DNA of 37,036 nucleotides from the NCBI GenBank assembly GCA_913062655.1, contig CAJXXO010000002.1:1-37036 (forward strand), given 5' to 3'. This document shows, one piece after another, positions 8,797 to 17,337 of the stretch (position 1 is its first letter; each line of letters opens with the position of its first letter). Origin of the DNA: an uncultured Bacteroidota bacterium. GTDB lineage: Bacteria; Bacteroidota; Bacteroidia; Chitinophagales; S012-47. The notes beneath the pieces are model-generated. The model was not told the origin of the DNA. It was given only the letters and a program-made list of their open reading frames with translations, and did no database searches. The translations under genes were made by a program, and so were the position numbers.

Positions 8797-10929
8797 ATGT
8801 CTGTAGTGTTGGATCGAGCGATATATGAAGTAGAAAATGAACAGGGAGAGAAGTATCCTATTTTCAATCGGGAGCTCAGTTGGCTGTCCTTTAACTACAG
8901 GGTGTTACAGGAAGCAATGAATCCCGATACGCCATTGTATGAACGGGTGAAATTTCTCGCTATTTACTCGTCCAATCTGGAAGAGTTTTTTAAGGTGCGC
9001 GTGGCCTCCCTACGGCATATGATCCATTTCAGCGAAAAGGTCCGTAAAAAGCTCGATTTTGACCCATATGAGCTCCACCGGGATATCCTGATGACCATTG
9101 ACAGGCAGCAGCATGAGTTTCTGGATATCTTTTACAATCAATTGATACCTGCTCTCCAGGCAGAAGATATCTATATCCTTGATCCCAATGCCTTGAATAA
9201 GAAGCAAGACGTCTTTGTACGTGACTATTTCGAGCATTATGTCCGGCCGTGGACGCGCCCCATGCTGATCGTAAAGAACCGTATTTCCGCCTTTTTGAAA
9301 AACAACACCCTCTATCTCCTTTTGCGTATGGTGCCTAAACCGGAAAAAGGAGAGGAGCAAAAAAGAACGCGTTACCACTATGCCAGCCTGGAAATCCCCA
9401 CTGATCACTGCTCCCGCTGGCTGGTGTTACCCGAAGAAGGTACAAAACGATTTGTCATGTTTTTGGATGATGTCATTCGGCACAATCTGGATGCCTTGTT
9501 TCCCGGATATGACATCATAGAAGCCAAAGCGGTGAAGCTGACGCGTGACGCTGATCTCAATATTGACGATGAGTATTCCGGCAATATGGTCAATAAGATC
9601 CGTAAAATGATAGAAAAGCGGAGAACCGGCTTGCCTTCCAGGTTTGTGTATGATAAGTCGATGAGCAAAAAGACCCTCAGCTACTTCATGGAAGCCTTTT
9701 CCATTCGCAAGGAAGACCTGTTGCCTAGCGATCGGTATCACAACTATGAGGACCTGTTCAGCTTTCCCAAATTTGATCGCAGCGGGCTGGTGTATGACAA
9801 GTTGGCACCGCTGAAAGTGGCGGCCATTGATACCAGTTACAATCTACTGGATCAGATCCGGGACAAGGAAGTGCTGATGTATTTCCCCTACCACGATTAC
9901 GACCCGGTGCAAGCTTTCTTACACCATGCGGCCAGAGACCCCAATGTAATCAGCATCAAGATTTCACTGTATCGGGTGGCCAAAGAGTCGCGGATTGTCA
10001 AAGCACTGCGCAAAGCAGCCGAGAAAGGAGTGGATGTCACGGTATTTAGTGAGCTCAAGGCACGTTTTGATGAAATGTCCAATATTCAAGTATCGGAAAA
10101 GCTGGAGTCTTCCGGAGCCAATGTATTGTACAGCCTACCCGGTTTGAAGGTGCACACGAAGATTTGTCTCGTGGCCCGCAAGGAGGGGGATCAAATCAGG
10201 CGATACGCTTATTTGGGTACCGGTAACTTTAACGAGAACACCGCCAAACTGTATACGGACTTTGGCTATTTTACCACCAATGAGCAAGTCTCCAATGATA
10301 TTCGTAAGATATTTAAAGTACTTGCCGGACTGGAGGCCGACCAGCGGTATGAGACCCTGCTTGTAGCGCCCAAGCGAATGCGCATGCAATTCAATCGGTT
10401 GATCGACTTCGAGATCAATCAAGCCAAACAGGGCAAGCCAGCGGCCCTTTTTCTGAAGATGAATAGCCTGGAGGATAAGCGGATTATCATGAAGCTGTAC
10501 GAAGCCAGTAAGGCGGGCGTACAGATTCGTATGATCGTTCGCGGTATCTGTTGCCTGGTGCCGGGTGTGCCTGGTTTGAGTGATAATATCCAGGTGATTA
10601 GCATTGTCGATCGATACCTGGAGCATGCACGGGCTTTCATTTTTCACCACGGGGGAGCCGAGAAAACCTATCTCTCTTCTGCGGACTGGATGTCCAGAAA
10701 CCTAAGCCGGAGAATTGAAACGGCTTTTGAGATCACCGCTCCTCACCTGAAGCAGGTGGTGCAGGATATCCTGGAAATTCAATGGCGCGACAACGTAAAG
10801 GCCCGGCACGTTAATGAGGCGCAGGATAACCCCTTCGTTGTCAATAATGAACGACCCAATCAATCGCAGCTTACGATACACGACTACTTGCAGTCGGTAG
10901 AAACGGTAGCCCTATTGCCTAAGGTATGA
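8797..10929 (+). CDS. ppk1: Polyphosphate kinase 1
   Basis: This 710-residue protein reversibly makes inorganic polyphosphate from ATP. The PPK N-terminal domain opens with 'FNRELSWLSFNYRVL', followed by 'YSSNLEEFFKVRV'. The phospholipase D-like catalytic core contains 'ISLYRVAKESRIVKAL', 'VFSELKARFDE' and 'GLKVHTKICL', whose His (about residue 453) corresponds to the autophosphorylated His of E. coli PPK. 'YLGTGNFNENTA' follows, and the second His-containing segment is 'FHHGGAEKTYLSSADW' around 617-632. Length is typical of PPK1 (~700). ATG 8797 is chosen because it begins just upstream of the conserved N-terminus and leaves 2 bp after sixA; the longer in-frame start at 8764 lies inside sixA. 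The stop codon directly abuts that of gldC on the other strand. Confidence 0.97.
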   Translation: MSVVLDRAIYEVENEQGEKYPIFNRELSWLSFNYRVLQEAMNPDTPLYERVKFLAIYSSNLEEFFKVRVASLRHMIHFSEKVRKKLDFDPYELHRDILMTIDRQQHEFLDIFYNQLIPALQAEDIYILDPNALNKKQDVFVRDYFEHYVRPWTRPMLIVKNRISAFLKNNTLYLLLRMVPKPEKGEEQKRTRYHYASLEIPTDHCSRWLVLPEEGTKRFVMFLDDVIRHNLDALFPGYDIIEAKAVKLTRDADLNIDDEYSGNMVNKIRKMIEKRRTGLPSRFVYDKSMSKKTLSYFMEAFSIRKEDLLPSDRYHNYEDLFSFPKFDRSGLVYDKLAPLKVAAIDTSYNLLDQIRDKEVLMYFPYHDYDPVQAFLHHAARDPNVISIKISLYRVAKESRIVKALRKAAEKGVDVTVFSELKARFDEMSNIQVSEKLESSGANVLYSLPGLKVHTKICLVARKEGDQIRRYAYLGTGNFNENTAKLYTDFGYFTTNEQVSNDIRKIFKVLAGLEADQRYETLLVAPKRMRMQFNRLIDFEINQAKQGKPAALFLKMNSLEDKRIIMKLYEASKAGVQIRMIVRGICCLVPGVPGLSDNIQVISIVDRYLEHARAFIFHHGGAEKTYLSSADWMSRNLSRRIETAFEITAPHLKQVVQDILEIQWRDNVKARHVNEAQDNPFVVNNERPNQSQLTIHDYLQSVETVALLPKV

Positions 10930-11277
10930 TCATTCCTGGATGACACCACTGTTCTTACCGAAGGCATAGGCAAGCTGTTTCATGTCATCTGCGCCCTTTT
11001 TGTTGCCGGTAGCGCGTAGATAGGAATCGGCCATGGTAAGAAAGGTCTGGTAGTAAAAACGATCCATCTCATCTACACGCATTTCTTTGGTCCAAAGGTC
11101 AATACGCAGGGCATTGCTCTCCTCCGCATCCCAGAAACCAACCATGATGGACTTGGTCTCCTTTTCCCCATCAAACGGGGCATCGCTGGCGCTCCAGGTG
11201 ATTTTTTCAGGAACATTTTGCTCATCCAGGTGCACTTGAATATCGATTTTCGAAGTCCGATTGTTATCCGTAGCCAT
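10930..11277 (-). CDS. gldC: Gliding motility protein GldC
   Basis: This 115-residue cytoplasmic-type protein has no signal peptide and matches the GldC family: 'IDIQVHLDEQNVPEKITWSA' near the N-terminus, then 'SIMVGFWDAEESNALRIDLWTKEM' and 'MDRFYYQTFLTMADSYLRATGN'. GldC supports, but in Flavobacterium johnsoniae is not strictly required for, gliding. I chose the ATG at 11277 because the conserved region starts right after it and a perfect -7 element lies 22 nt upstream. The longer frame to 11328 would run through that promoter. No gldB is in the window. The gene is convergent with ppk1 with no intervening base, and divergent from the DUF2461 gene. Confidence 0.92.
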   Translation of the reverse strand: MATDNNRTSKIDIQVHLDEQNVPEKITWSASDAPFDGEKETKSIMVGFWDAEESNALRIDLWTKEMRVDEMDRFYYQTFLTMADSYLRATGNKKGADDMKQLAYAFGKNSGVIQE

Positions 11278-11298
11278 GTTACTTCGTTTTGTGAAGGG

Positions 11299-11306
11299 CA
11301 AAGGTA
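11299..11306 (-). promoter_or_regulatory. -7 element of gldC promoter
   Basis: On the minus strand the sequence is TACCTTTG, a perfect TAnnTTTG Bacteroidota -7 element, 22 nt upstream of the gldC ATG. The -33 region is weak. Its position fixes the shorter gldC start. Confidence 0.6.
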
Positions 11307-11349
11307 GCTCACCTGAACGGTACTGCACGAATAGTTGTAATTTGCGGGC

Positions 11350-12045
11350 ATGTTACAAGAAAGCACACTCGAGTTCTTGCGGCAATTGGCCAGACACAAC
11401 GACCGAGACTGGTTTCAGGCGCACAAGAAAGAGTATAAAGCCGCCAAATCCGATTTCGATCAGTTTGTCGATCAACTTATCGCAACGCTGGCAGCAGAAG
11501 ACCAAGACCTGTTAGGGCTTCAGGCCAAAGATTGTGTCTTTCGCATTTACAGGGATGTGCGGTTCTCGAAAAACAAGCAACCCTACAAGCCCAATTTTGG
11601 TGCTTCGATCACCAGCGGTGGGCGCAAATCCATCGTACCGGGTTATTATATCCACCTGCAACCAGGTGAGCAGTCGTTTATTGGCGGAGGCATGTATCGT
11701 CCACCGGCCCCATTATTGAAGGCAGTCCGCCAGGAGATCGACTACAACCAATCGACCTTTGAAGCGATTCTCAATGATCCGGTCTTTGTCGCTACGTATG
11801 GATCTATCCAAGGCGATCAGTTGGTGCGTGCCCCAAAAGGGTACGATATCGACCATCCGGCTATAGCCTGGCTGAAATACAAGGATATCATTGCTATGAA
11901 GAAGGTGGGTGACACAACCTGGACAAAAGAAGGGGCTGTCCAGGAAATAGCACAATCATTATTGGTGATGAAACCCCTTAAAAACTTTTTGCAGGCGCCC
12001 CTTGCAGACGAAGAAGTAAAGGAGGCCTTACAGCAAAAGGCATAA
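11350..12045 (+). CDS. DUF2461 domain-containing protein
   Basis: This 231-residue soluble protein matches DUF2461 (TIGR02453) over its full length. Conserved features are 'LAxHNDRDWFQAHKKEY' near residue 15, 'FRIYRDVRFSKNKQPYKPNFGA' around 63-84, and 'YYIHLQPGEQSFIGGGMYRP' around 98-117. The family is widespread and its biochemical role is not established, so I make no functional call. It is transcribed divergently from gldC across a 72-bp gap. A TAATTTG element, one base short of the -7 consensus, lies immediately before the ATG and could give a near-leaderless transcript. Confidence 0.9.
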   Translation: MLQESTLEFLRQLARHNDRDWFQAHKKEYKAAKSDFDQFVDQLIATLAAEDQDLLGLQAKDCVFRIYRDVRFSKNKQPYKPNFGASITSGGRKSIVPGYYIHLQPGEQSFIGGGMYRPPAPLLKAVRQEIDYNQSTFEAILNDPVFVATYGSIQGDQLVRAPKGYDIDHPAIAWLKYKDIIAMKKVGDTTWTKEGAVQEIAQSLLVMKPLKNFLQAPLADEEVKEALQQKA

Positions 12046-12343
12046 GAATTGAAACATTGTTAAACCGTTGCAGTACAAGAGCTGAGGGATGATTTGCCAA
12101 CCCAACGTGTAAAAAGCGTTTGGATATTATGGGGCATCTACCTAATTTTCATGCTGCAAATTTTTACCATAAGACGGATTGACAGCTAGCGATGCATGGT
12201 GTACCATCAGGCGGAAATGCTTGATGTAGCTGGATTTTGTCTGGGTTAAAATTTGGTTTGATTGAAAATTAAATTATTTTTGCTCGTAATACCATTGAAT
12301 TAATGGGAGGCGAATCCATTTAATTGCTAAAACCTAAAATCGT
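12046..12343. other. 298-bp intergenic region between the DUF2461 and OmpA-family genes
   Basis: I see no ORF with family resemblance and no structured RNA. The clear content is the promoter of the OmpA-family gene at its 3' end; the first ~200 bp hold nothing I can assign. Confidence 0.6.
12252..12282 (+). promoter_or_regulatory. Consensus Bacteroidota promoter (-33 TTTG, -7 TATTTTTG) of the OmpA-family gene
   Basis: TTTG at 12252-12255, a 19-bp spacer, and TATTTTTG at 12275-12282 exactly match the Bacteroidota sigma-ABfr pattern TTTG-N19-TAnnTTTG. The ATG is at 12344, giving a leader of roughly 55 nt. This is the best full promoter in the window and fits a highly expressed outer-membrane protein. 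Confidence 0.82.
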
Positions 12344-13960
12344 ATGCTGATTAGAAGTCTACTACTCGTTTGCCTCATTACGCTCTCAGCTGTGGCGGTT
12401 CAAGCGCAGCCAACTGAGCGCCCTGGGCCCAATGAGGCTAACATCCCTTCTTATCGGATGGAGCAACACGACAAATGGCTCAACAATGAGACCAGTTTTC
12501 CTGCTAAGGAGCGCAACATGTGGCAAGTGGCTTTGAACACTGGCTCACTGCGTATTGGTGGTGATGTTCGTTCTGAGTGGGGGTATGGTTTCGGCCTGTC
12601 CGTTCGCAAAGCGTTAGGATATACAGTAAGTGTCCGTGCCCGTTATATGGGTGGAGATGCATACGGTTTGAATTCTGCTCCTACAGGAGGCATAGCATTC
12701 AACCCTGCTGTAAATGGAGTTAACAATCCAGTGGCCGATTATTACAATGAGACATCTGGATATGGAGAAGCCTACCTGAACTATAAGAACAGAATGCATG
12801 ATGTTGGTGTCGATGCGATCATTAACATCAACAACCTCAAGTTCCACAAGGAGAAGAATTTCTTCGCTCCTTACGTGTTCTTCGGTGTGGGTGCAATGAC
12901 GTACAACACTACCGTTGACCAGGTGGATGCTAACGGTAATGCGTATGACTATGAGTCTGCACCTAGTGGTAACACACAAGCACAAGTAAAATACGTAAAG
13001 AATCTTCTGGACCGCGATTATGAGACAGAAGGGGAAGACAATACCAAAAGTGATTTCCGCTTGAATGGACAAGCCGCTAACTTGACACTTTCTGGTGGAT
13101 TGGGTCTTGGCTTCCGTCTTACTGATCGTTTCGAAGTAGGATTAGAGCATCGCTTTACCTGGACCGGTGATGACCTGTTGGATGGTGTGGCTTTTGTTTC
13201 TGAGCGTACCTTCGAAGGGCCTAAGCCTATCCCGACACAAGGCCGCGATCTGATTCACTACACCAGCTTTATCTTGGGGGTAAACTTGGGTAAGAATGCG
13301 CAAGAGCCTACCTGGTATGTTAATCCAATCGATTACACTTACGACTACCTGTCTTACCTGGAAGAAAAGACCAACTTCAAGGATGGAGACGAAGACGGTG
13401 TGCCTGACTTGTGGGACCAGGAATTGGATTCTCCTGAAGGCGCTGTTGTGGATACAAAAGGTATCACAAAAGATAGTGACGGTGACGGCTGCCCAGACCA
13501 CGAAGATCCAGAGCCATTCTCTTCTCCTCAGTATGAAATCGTAGACTGTAAGACACAGTGGCCACAGCCATTGTCTGAAGAGCGTGTAGTAGAGCTGATC
13601 AAGGAGAACTCTATCGATGGCTGGTTCTTGCCAACCATTCACTTCAATACGAACAAGTCTAAGATCCTGACTGAGTTCTATGATGACATGCAGTACATCG
13701 GTGAAATGATGGCACGCTACAACAACATCAATGTTGATGTAGTTGGCCACACGGACTACCGTGCCTCTGAGCAGTACAACATTGGCTTGTCACAGAGACG
13801 TGCTGAGGCTGCGGTTAACTTCCTGGTTGAGAACTATGGTATCAGCCGCGATCGCTTTAACATCAAGTACGAAGGCGAAAGCCAAGAGTTGATCAAAGGT
13901 GGTCGATCTGAGAAAGAAATGTACATGAACAGACGAGTTGAGTTCAAGGTAACTGAGTAA
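12344..13960 (+). CDS. OmpA-family outer-membrane protein with acidic calcium-binding-type linker
   Basis: This 538-residue protein has a signal peptide (~1-21, ending 'AVQA'). An N-terminal beta-barrel-like region of ~300 residues is rich in alternating aromatic strands and has 'LGLGFRLTDRFEVGLEHRF'. Around 346-386 lies a thrombospondin type 3-like acidic linker ('DGDEDGVPDLWDQ', 'DSDGDGCPDHEDPEP') likely to bind Ca2+. The C-terminal OmpA peptidoglycan-binding domain spans about 430-538, with 'VDVVGHTDYRAS', 'LSQRRAEAAVNFL' and 'NRRVEFKV'. It should sit in the outer membrane and hold it to peptidoglycan. It is monocistronic, with a consensus promoter upstream and a strong terminator downstream. 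Confidence 0.94.
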   Translation: MLIRSLLLVCLITLSAVAVQAQPTERPGPNEANIPSYRMEQHDKWLNNETSFPAKERNMWQVALNTGSLRIGGDVRSEWGYGFGLSVRKALGYTVSVRARYMGGDAYGLNSAPTGGIAFNPAVNGVNNPVADYYNETSGYGEAYLNYKNRMHDVGVDAIININNLKFHKEKNFFAPYVFFGVGAMTYNTTVDQVDANGNAYDYESAPSGNTQAQVKYVKNLLDRDYETEGEDNTKSDFRLNGQAANLTLSGGLGLGFRLTDRFEVGLEHRFTWTGDDLLDGVAFVSERTFEGPKPIPTQGRDLIHYTSFILGVNLGKNAQEPTWYVNPIDYTYDYLSYLEEKTNFKDGDEDGVPDLWDQELDSPEGAVVDTKGITKDSDGDGCPDHEDPEPFSSPQYEIVDCKTQWPQPLSEERVVELIKENSIDGWFLPTIHFNTNKSKILTEFYDDMQYIGEMMARYNNINVDVVGHTDYRASEQYNIGLSQRRAEAAVNFLVENYGISRDRFNIKYEGESQELIKGGRSEKEMYMNRRVEFKVTE

Positions 13961-13982
13961 TTCAACTCTCGAAAGCTATAGG

Positions 13983-14012
13983 AAAGGGGCATCCACGGGT
14001 GCCCCTTTTTTT
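13983..14012 (+). terminator. Rho-independent terminator after the OmpA-family gene
   Basis: An AAAGGGGCA / TGCCCCTTT stem with an 8-nt loop is followed by a T tract ending at 14012, where the minus-strand methyltransferase gene stops. It may also help stop the convergent operon, although the T tract on that side is short. Confidence 0.85.
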
Positions 14013-14565
14013 ATGGCTGTAGTCGATAAGTGACCTGTAGGAACAATCCGCCCAGTCGATGGAATTGGTAAGACCTTACTTGCATACCTAACGCATTGAA
14101 AAGGCTAAGCCAGCCCTCATGCTTTCGGTTGTTGTGCGGGTGGCCTCTCCATTCAGCATTGACAAGGCTGTCCATTTGCCATGTGAGCCACCTTTGCCAG
14201 GCATGGGTATAAATGTCTTCCATAATAAGCATCTCATGACGCGTAACCCGCTGTGCCTCTCGCAGTAATCCTTCCACATCATGGACGTGATGGAGTACTG
14301 TAGTGAGCAGCGTTCCGTCAAAGGAGTTATCCGCAAAAGGTAGTTGCTGGCCATCAAAGCATAGCGGTCGTATGGTCGGGAAAAGGGACTTGTCGATCAC
14401 ATCAATGGCGGTGACGGAGAGGCCTGCTTGCTGAAATAGATAGGTGAGTGCACCATTCCCTACCCCTATATCCAGGTAACGGTGGTCCTTTTGCAAATAG
14501 GGAAGCAGTCGTTTGTACTTAATCCTTGCCCTTTGTAAGGCCTGCCATTGGTGAAAAGTGGCCAT
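14011..14565 (-). CDS. Class I SAM-dependent methyltransferase
   Basis: This 184-residue protein has methyltransferase motif I 'YLDIGVGNGALTYLF' at about 30-44, an acidic motif 'VTAIDVIDKS', and the motif-IV-like 'FDGTLLTTVLHHV' typical of the Methyltransf_11/UbiE-like fold. The substrate cannot be read from sequence. It is the last gene of a four-gene operon with three glycosyltransferases, so a glycan or glycolipid target is plausible. Its ATG lies 47 bp inside the preceding gene. No other Met occurs before motif I, so the overlap is likely real unless a non-ATG start is used. Confidence 0.85.
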   Translation of the reverse strand: MATFHQWQALQRARIKYKRLLPYLQKDHRYLDIGVGNGALTYLFQQAGLSVTAIDVIDKSLFPTIRPLCFDGQQLPFADNSFDGTLLTTVLHHVHDVEGLLREAQRVTRHEMLIMEDIYTHAWQRWLTWQMDSLVNAEWRGHPHNNRKHEGWLSLFNALGMQVRSYQFHRLGGLFLQVTYRLQP

Positions 14566-15847
14566 AGCGGTAAAGATCGATCAAAATAGCCAGAGCCAAG
14601 CTCCCATATTCGACAAATAAGACGTGATTGGGCACCTGCATCGTGGGGGAACCAAAGGCACTATAGCTAAGTAAAATGGTGGCACTCCACACCCATGGCG
14701 TTATATAATCGGTGAAAGTTGCGGCTACTAATATGGGTGCCAGGTACCAGGGGTTTACCGTTGTTGCCGTTATAAGGTACCACAGGAATACCAGCACTAT
14801 GAATTGAGGAATGGCCATTCGTTGTCTTGCTAGCGGGATAAGTAAGGCTGCATAACCTGCCGCAAAAAGAAAGGATAGAACCGTAGCAATCACTTGCCGG
14901 CTAGTCTCTGGATGGAAAATGGCCTTGCCCAATGGATAGAGACTACCGTTAAACTCAAAGTGATTCACGTATAATCGAAGGCTTTCCAGCACATTGCCTA
15001 TAGTCTGTTGCGGTTCGTACAGCAGAAAAGGAATACCTGCAAGCGCCATGGAGAGGAGTAATACCTTTGCTTTGTTATGCCGTCCTCGCATTCGAAGGAC
15101 AATGGGCCAGATTACTACAGGAAGAATTTTCCATGCCGCAGCTATGCCGAGTCCGGCACCTGTCCACCAGGCTTTTCGCGATCCGATCGCCCACAGCGCC
15201 AGTGTCAACCCAAAAGCTACCCCCACTTCGAGGTGGACATTGCCTATTAACTCTACAATCACCAAGGGGTGCAAGGCATACCAGAGTGATTTATGCGGAG
15301 CAAGGCCGAAGTGGCGGAGTGCTTTGGGGAGCAGGAAGAGGGTCATGCCTTCCAATGCCAACCAACATAATTTCAGTAAGAAAACACGACTCCACATTGT
15401 AGTGGCGAGACCATTTACCAACGCAAAAAACCACTGCGCTACCGGTGGATAGACCGTGAAATAATTCTTCTCTTCAATAAGTGCTGTCTGGGCTGTCGTG
15501 GTATTGACTGTTGGCAGGTGGGTGGCGGGATAGTCAAGAAAAGGATTTATGCCGAGTAGGGACAGTTGCCCATCGTAGAGGTAGCGAAGGTAGTCGTCTG
15601 ACAGGTTGGGTAGATAGAACAATACACTTACCCGAAGCACCATGCCCGTCCACCACCACCAATTACCCGGCTTTTCCCGCAGGTATCGATACAGCAAGGC
15701 TGCTAAGGCAAATAGGGCAGCGCCCAGCGATAGTAGCATCCAACTCTGCTCGCGGGGAATCGTACCCTGCCAGGCGTATAAGGCCATGCTGAGCAACAAG
15801 GCCAACGCTAATTTTACGGTTGAGTGGCTACAGACAGAGGGCTTCAT
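14519..15847 (-). CDS. GT-C-like polytopic membrane glycosyltransferase (mannosyltransferase-like)
   Basis: This 442-residue integral membrane protein has about 10-11 hydrophobic segments. After the first three helices comes 'NLSDDYLRYLYDGQLSLLGINPF', the Asp-containing first external loop typical of GT-C enzymes that use polyprenyl-phosphate sugars (MptA/MptB or GT87-like). It is followed by 'YPPVAQWFFALVN' and a Trp-rich 'AAWKILPVVIWP' segment. It probably transfers a sugar on the periplasmic side from a polyprenyl-linked donor, which the GT2 enzyme at the head of the operon could make. Its ATG overlaps the preceding gene's stop by 4 bp. Exact sugar and acceptor are unknown. Confidence 0.78.
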   Translation of the reverse strand: MKPSVCSHSTVKLALALLLSMALYAWQGTIPREQSWMLLSLGAALFALAALLYRYLREKPGNWWWWTGMVLRVSVLFYLPNLSDDYLRYLYDGQLSLLGINPFLDYPATHLPTVNTTTAQTALIEEKNYFTVYPPVAQWFFALVNGLATTMWSRVFLLKLCWLALEGMTLFLLPKALRHFGLAPHKSLWYALHPLVIVELIGNVHLEVGVAFGLTLALWAIGSRKAWWTGAGLGIAAAWKILPVVIWPIVLRMRGRHNKAKVLLLSMALAGIPFLLYEPQQTIGNVLESLRLYVNHFEFNGSLYPLGKAIFHPETSRQVIATVLSFLFAAGYAALLIPLARQRMAIPQFIVLVFLWYLITATTVNPWYLAPILVAATFTDYITPWVWSATILLSYSAFGSPTMQVPNHVLFVEYGSLALAILIDLYRYGHFSPMAGLTKGKD

Positions 15848-17337
15848 TTTGCCGGGCTTAGAACAGCTTCACGTATTGAACGGTAGAAGACATGTGCAAA
15901 TCCAAGTGTAGCCAAAATATGGACCGGGAGCATGCCAAAGTTCTCATATTGAAAGGCCATGTAGATGCCCCATCCAAAGTAGAATACGAGAAAGCCCTCC
16001 AGAATAGTAGTCCATTCCAGCTTACCACTCAGGTATTTCGTAGGTTGGAAGCCCTTCTTTTTGTCTGTTACATTGAATTTGGGCGTACGTACAAAAGGGG
16101 TTTGCTGTCCCAGGTAGCCGCGTAAAACAGCTACTGCATTATGCAGCGACAATCCCAGGTTGATCGCCAAAAAAGCGGGGAACAGCAACAGGTAATGCAA
16201 GAAAAGGTATAGCCGGCTGCGATGATAGGTGCTGCTAAACATAGCCACGAAAAAGACAATTGCGGTAGCAAAAGTGGCCAATAAGAAAATGGACAGGTAA
16301 TTGTACAATTCACGGGAAAAATACTGATCCATAACCCATAGCAGGGGGACGCTCAGTACTATAGAGGTCCAAATACAGAGGTAGACACTGCTGTTGAGCA
16401 GATGTGCGATACCATGTAATTTCACTGACCATGGGGCCTTGGCGCGCATAATGGAAGGAATCATCTTGCGAGCCGTTTCTGCGCCTCCTTTATTCCAGCG
16501 GAATTGTTGCGACTTATAGCCTTGAATGGCTGCCGGGAGTTCTGCGGGTGAGCCCACTTCCTCCAGGTACACAAACTGCCATCCTCTTAGCTGCGCCCGA
16601 TAGCTCAGGTCCAGGTCCTCTGTTAAGGTATCTGCCGACCAGCCACCGGCATCTGCTATGGCCTTCTTTCGCCAAATACCTGCCGTACCATTGAAATTGA
16701 TGAAATATCCTTTCGCATTTCGACCACGCTGTTCGATGGAAAAGTGCACATCCAATGCAAAGGCCTGGATACGTGTCAGTAAGCTATAGCTTTTATTGAT
16801 GTGCTGCCATCGGGTTTGCACCACACCTACTTCCGGCTGAGCAAAGTAGGGCACGGTGCGCAACAGAAAGTCCGGTTCAGGTACAAAATCAGCATCAAAA
16901 ATGGCGATCAATTCACCATTAGCAGCAGGTAGCCCCTCCGCTAAAGCCCCCGCTTTGAACCCAACTCTATCCTTTCGGTGGAGATGCTGCACCCGAAGCC
17001 CCTGCTCCTCCAGACCGGGCAATAGTTGCTGAATGAGTGCGGTAGTGTCATCTGTGCTGTCATCCAGAATCTGAATCTCAAAGCGATCTTTGGGGTAGGT
17101 AAACCGGCTCACGGACTCCAACAAGCGTTCTACGACAAAATATTCATTGTACAAGGGCAACTGCACCGTTACAAAGGGCAGATTTTTATCGCTGGCGTGA
17201 GCTTTGGGCATAGGTGCGGTCGGCTTCCGCTGCCGCAGATAGCTAATAGCCAGGGACAACTGCAGTAGGCAATAGAGCAGAATGCCCAACATAGCCATCA
17301 GGTAAAAAGCGAAGAATACATACACGGCACTACTCAT
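15844..17337 (-). CDS. Membrane GT2 glycosyltransferase, cellulose synthase/glucan synthase-like
   Basis: This 497-residue processive-type GT2 enzyme has an N-terminal membrane helix. The cytosolic catalytic domain shows 'VTVQLPLYNE', 'ILDDSTDDT', 'IFDADFVPEPDFL', 'TEDLDLSYRAQLRGW' and the 'QQFRWNKG' (QxxRW) motif. Four or more C-terminal membrane helices follow. The architecture matches BcsA/CelA-like beta-glycan synthases and the glucosyltransferases of Bacteroidota. No BcsB or PilZ domain is seen, so cellulose is not a safe call. It overlaps its neighbours by 8 bp (upstream) and 4 bp (downstream), so it is translationally coupled. Confidence 0.88.
   Translation of the reverse strand: MSSAVYVFFAFYLMAMLGILLYCLLQLSLAISYLRQRKPTAPMPKAHASDKNLPFVTVQLPLYNEYFVVERLLESVSRFTYPKDRFEIQILDDSTDDTTALIQQLLPGLEEQGLRVQHLHRKDRVGFKAGALAEGLPAANGELIAIFDADFVPEPDFLLRTVPYFAQPEVGVVQTRWQHINKSYSLLTRIQAFALDVHFSIEQRGRNAKGYFINFNGTAGIWRKKAIADAGGWSADTLTEDLDLSYRAQLRGWQFVYLEEVGSPAELPAAIQGYKSQQFRWNKGGAETARKMIPSIMRAKAPWSVKLHGIAHLLNSSVYLCIWTSIVLSVPLLWVMDQYFSRELYNYLSIFLLATFATAIVFFVAMFSSTYHRSRLYLFLHYLLLFPAFLAINLGLSLHNAVAVLRGYLGQQTPFVRTPKFNVTDKKKGFQPTKYLSGKLEWTTILEGFLVFYFGWGIYMAFQYENFGMLPVHILATLGFAHVFYRSIREAVLSPAK

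Noticed and set aside
15844-17337. Cellulose synthase (bcsA) for the membrane GT2 gene
   Set aside because: The catalytic motifs fit the wider BcsA-like group, but there is no PilZ domain and no bcsB, bcsC or cellulase gene nearby.
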